DNA of 64,000 bases from positions 152,697 to 216,696 of the forward strand of contig NZ_CP049245.1 of assembly GCF_011046245.1 (NCBI RefSeq). Reading direction: 5' to 3'. This DNA comes from Allorhizobium pseudoryzae (lineage in GTDB: Bacteria; Pseudomonadota; Alphaproteobacteria; Rhizobiales; Rhizobiaceae). Numbering within the stretch: the first letter of the stretch is position 1; each line of letters begins with the position of its first letter. Shown here in pieces: positions 61,211 to 64,000 of this stretch. The notes beneath the pieces are model-generated. The model saw only the letters and a list, made by a program, of their open reading frames with translations, searched no databases and was not told where the DNA came from. A program made the translations under genes and the position numbers.

Positions 61211-62437
61211 TTATGCCTTGCGGATATGATTGCGATCCAGTCCGATTGAAATCACCTCCGAGACGGCCGCAATGGCGCCGATGCCCCAGACCGTTCCCGT
61301 GCCGATGACGCCTGCACCCATGGCAGAGCCGATGGAAAAGCCGAGATACATGGTGGAGGTATTGAGCGCCAAGGCCACCGATGCCTGCGACACAGGCCCC
61401 GCCGCGATCAGGCGTGCCATCTGGGCGGGAAAGAAGGACCAGACGCTAAAGCCCCAGACGGCGATTGCCGCAAGCACCGGCACCAGCGCAAAGGAGGGCG
61501 CCAACCGCGTGGCAAGGGAAAGCGTGGCAAAGGATGTCCCCAGCAGAACGAGAGACCAAAACACCACCCGGTTTGACCCAAAGCTGTCATTCAAGCGTCC
61601 GCCGACCGTGACGCCGACGGCTGCTGCAATGCCCCACATGGAAACGGTCGCGCCAATGCCGGCCGATCCGAAATCCAGAACCTCCGTCAGATAGGGGGCA
61701 ACGTAAGGATAAGCCGTATAGGCGCCGATGGACCAGAAGAGTGTGACCCCAAGAAGACGCAGCACCGGCCGCTGCCGTATAACGCCGACCCGCTCGGATA
61801 GCGAGGCAACCGCAATCTGCGAGCCCGCATCGCGGCGTACCCCATAGAGAATGCCGAGGATCGCGACGATCCCCATCACGGCAACCGCCAGAAATGTTGA
61901 ACGCCAGCCGAAGGTGTGGCCGACCAGGGCACCCAGCGGCAGGCCGAGTGCAATTGCGATTGTCATGCCACCGCTGACGATGGCAAGCGCACGCCCACGC
62001 TTTTCCGGAGAAACGATGACACCGGCAAGCGAATTGGCACCCGGAACATAAAGCCCCGAGGCAATAGCCATCAGGATGCGGGCACACATCAGCGTGGCGA
62101 AGGAGGATGAAAAAGCCGCAACGAGGTTACCCGCCGTAAACAGCGTCATGGCGACCAGCAGGGTGCTGCGGCGCTTCAGGCTTGCGGTCATAACCGTGGT
62201 AATCGGCGAGCTGATCGACATCACAAGCGTGAAGACGACAACGAGAGTCGCGGTGGCCGACAGGCTCATACCGAGATCCTGCGCAATGGTCGGCAGAAGC
62301 GGTGCGATCATGAAACCTTCGGTGCCGATGGCAAACGTGCCAAGCGCCAGGAAGTAAGGCGGCAAAAGCGAGCGGCTCTCTGCGGCGGTCCCGCGTGACC
62401 TGATCGGGGTGGTTAAAGGGGTATCATTGGGAGACAT
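61211..62437 (-). CDS. MFS transporter (drug/arabinose-efflux type)
   Basis: A 408-residue, twelve-helix major facilitator. Recognisable segments: LALGTFAIGTEGFMIAPLLP (helix 1), LMCARILMAIASGLYVPGAN, LAGVIVSPEKRGRALAIVSG (helix 4-5 loop), LGLPLGALVGHTFGWRSTFL. These fit the DHA1 efflux subfamily (AraJ-like). ATG 62437 preferred over a TTG 33 bases upstream. The exported substrate cannot be predicted. Confidence 0.88.
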   Translation of the reverse strand: MSPNDTPLTTPIRSRGTAAESRSLLPPYFLALGTFAIGTEGFMIAPLLPTIAQDLGMSLSATATLVVVFTLVMSISSPITTVMTASLKRRSTLLVAMTLFTAGNLVAAFSSSFATLMCARILMAIASGLYVPGANSLAGVIVSPEKRGRALAIVSGGMTIAIALGLPLGALVGHTFGWRSTFLAVAVMGIVAILGILYGVRRDAGSQIAVASLSERVGVIRQRPVLRLLGVTLFWSIGAYTAYPYVAPYLTEVLDFGSAGIGATVSMWGIAAAVGVTVGGRLNDSFGSNRVVFWSLVLLGTSFATLSLATRLAPSFALVPVLAAIAVWGFSVWSFFPAQMARLIAAGPVSQASVALALNTSTMYLGFSIGSAMGAGVIGTGTVWGIGAIAAVSEVISIGLDRNHIRKA

Positions 62438-62766
62438 GGAGTCAAACTTTTTTGCCTGCAAAGCCGTCAATCAAGACGGTTGCAGCCGTTTCAAACGGGA
62501 AGGAGAGGGGGGTGGCTTGGGCGATGGAAGGCAAACCTGTCGAAACGCCCTTATGCTATTCGATAGCGGTGCATGATCTTCGTTCCTCAATGGAGAGCCT
62601 CAGCCTAGTTCGCTGCGGCTGGCTTGATAGGAAGATCAGGGCGCAAAAAGGAAGGCGCACGATGCCGATCCGGCTGTTCGAGCCGACAGCAACATGCCGC
62701 AGGCTATGCCTGCGACAAGACCTTGCGATGTCACGGAAGAGACTGCCGGAGGGGCGTGCCGCCACG

Positions 62767-63633
62767 TCATTCCTGACGACCGGCCTCGTCAAGCTGACTG
62801 AACTCGTCATCGGTCAGTTCGACACCGGCCGCCGCCACATTCTCTTCCAGATGCGATACCTGGGATGTGCCCGGGATCGGCAGAATGACGGGACTGCGCT
62901 TCAGCGTCCAGGCCAGGGCGATCTGGCTGGCGGATACACCTTTCTGATTGGCCAACTGAGAAAGGATCGATCCCGGTTTGGTCAGTTGTCCGGCAGCCAG
63001 CGGATACCAGGGAATGAAGCCGATGCCATTTGCCGCGCAGTAATCCAGCACGTCTTCGCTGCCACGATCGGCAAGATTGAAACGGTTCTGTACGGTGGCG
63101 ACAGGAAAGACCTCTCGCGCGGCCTCGATGTCCTCGATGGTGACCTCGCTAAGGCCTGCATGGCGGATGATGCCCGCCGACTGTAACTGACGGATGGCAT
63201 CGAACTGTTCGTCTCGCGGCACGCGCGGATCAATGCGGTGCAGTTGCCAGAGGCCGATCTGCTCGACCCCTAACTTCCACGCGCTGCGATAGGCTTCCTG
63301 GATGAGATACTCTGGGCGCCCCAGAGGATGCCAGGCATCTGGCCCCGTCCGAACGAGTCCTGCCTTGGTTGCGATCACCAGCCCATCATAAGGGTACAGA
63401 GCTTCGCGGATCAGTTGCTCCGAGATGTCAGGGCCATAGGAATTGGCCGTATCGATGAAATTGACACCAAGTTCCGGCAATCGACGCAGGGTCTCCAGCG
63501 CGCCGGCGCGGTTTGCGGGCTCTCCCCAGATGCCGCGCCCGGTGATGCGCATGGCACCATAACCCAAGCTATTGACCTCAAGGTCACCACCGATCCTGAA
63601 TGTTCCCGACTGCTTAGCATTTGCGTTCGACAT
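62767..63633 (-). CDS. Aldo/keto reductase
   Basis: A 288-residue AKR barrel enzyme: [40 protein letters not shown] (catalytic Asp and Tyr), [15 protein letters not shown] (Lys), LWQLHRIDP (His) and the NADPH segment [27 protein letters not shown] precedes ATG 63633; a much longer frame to 63951 has no family support. Typically reduces aldehydes or sugar carbonyls. Divergent from the transporter gene at 63805. Confidence 0.9.
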   Translation of the reverse strand: MSNANAKQSGTFRIGGDLEVNSLGYGAMRITGRGIWGEPANRAGALETLRRLPELGVNFIDTANSYGPDISEQLIREALYPYDGLVIATKAGLVRTGPDAWHPLGRPEYLIQEAYRSAWKLGVEQIGLWQLHRIDPRVPRDEQFDAIRQLQSAGIIRHAGLSEVTIEDIEAAREVFPVATVQNRFNLADRGSEDVLDYCAANGIGFIPWYPLAAGQLTKPGSILSQLANQKGVSASQIALAWTLKRSPVILPIPGTSQVSHLEENVAAAGVELTDDEFSQLDEAGRQE

Positions 63634-63804
63634 TTCATCCTCCTGCGGCAAGCGTCCGGTCTCGATAAAGCTATGTCCGATCGACGGATTGTCGAATCCG
63701 CTCCTTGGGATGACGGGTGCTGCGCGGATCGCCGAAGGGCACGATCGTCCAATCTTGCAACGTCCGGTTCGGCTAATGCCTCTCGAAAGTCCTGGAGAGC
63801 AGAC

Positions 63805-64000
63805 GTGAACCTGATCCCATCCACCGACGCGAAGGCGCCTGATGAGCCCGCCACGATCGCCATCCCCGTCATTCCGGCCGCCGCCTTCGGCATCGTCCTC
63901 GGATTGGGTGGCATGGCAAATGCCTGGCGTGCAGCGGAGCATCTCTGGCATGTTTCCGCGCTTGCGGGAGAAGCGATCGCCCTGTTCGCGATCGCGGTCT
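63805..64000 (+). CDS. TehA/SLAC1-type transporter (partial, runs off the right edge)
   Basis: The first 65 codons of a membrane protein from GTG 63805, after GGAGAGCAGAC. The translation contains the family signature [20 protein letters not shown] and [20 protein letters not shown], typical of the TDT/SLAC1 anion-channel family (tellurite resistance TehA, malate transporters). The remainder is outside the window. Confidence 0.78.
   Translation, partial: MNLIPSTDAKAPDEPATIAIPVIPAAAFGIVLGLGGMANAWRAAEHLWHVSALAGEAIALFAIAV

Overview
The window looks like part of a repABC plasmid (or chromid) from a Rhizobiaceae bacterium (Agrobacterium/Rhizobium/Neorhizobium type). The evidence is a complete repA-repB-repC cassette with a countertranscript RNA between repB and repC, a divergently transcribed trb conjugation operon (trbB-C-D-E-J, running off the left edge), many small rhizobial proteins and alphaproteobacterial EcfG-type promoter motifs.

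Layout. (1) 1-8.5 kb: plasmid backbone. The trb mating-pair genes are on the minus strand and repABC on the plus strand, divergent as in Ti-type plasmids but without a traI gene between them. (2) 9-24.8 kb: a stress-adaptation region with a glycosyltransferase/debranching-enzyme pair, a PAS-HisKA_2 sensor kinase, an AI-2E family permease, many small uncharacterised proteins, two transglutaminase-like proteins, a broken fatty-acid desaturase and a CsbD protein. Two EcfG-like promoter motifs (20365 and 24400) suggest control by the general stress response. (3) 24.85-29.4 kb: a decayed IS3-family insertion sequence, a tyrosine recombinase, a Phd-type antitoxin with a small partner, and an RHE_PE00001-family protein. 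(4) 29.8-42.7 kb: an accessory island with three gene groups. The first is a tight operon of a DNA methyltransferase, a protein with an Hsp90/MORC-like ATPase fused to a histidine kinase, a receiver-domain protein and a zinc-ribbon protein, facing a second methyltransferase followed by a PIN-domain nuclease. The second is a graspetide-type ATP-grasp ligase with a small upstream protein, a small membrane protein and a winged-helix regulator. The third is a two-gene unit whose larger member vaguely resembles ImmA/IrrE proteins. (5) 43.1-64 kb: metabolic and redox genes: a CMD-family protein with two SDRs facing a GlxA-type regulator, a KefF/KefC-like pair, an atypical SDR with an AraC regulator, a 945-residue winged-helix/ATPase regulator, hydrolases, an IsoQ-type molybdenum hydroxylase with its cytochrome c, an MFS exporter, an aldo/keto reductase and the start of a TehA/SLAC1-type transporter.

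The best candidates for an undescribed system are the two-component/methyltransferase/PIN island (29.8-37.6 kb), which may be an anti-phage or DNA-modification system run by a phosphorelay, and the adjacent ATP-grasp peptide-modification locus (37.7-40.3 kb). Several genes (desaturase, IS3 transposase, a small gene at 38.7 kb) carry single-base frameshifts. These may be real decay or residual sequencing error.
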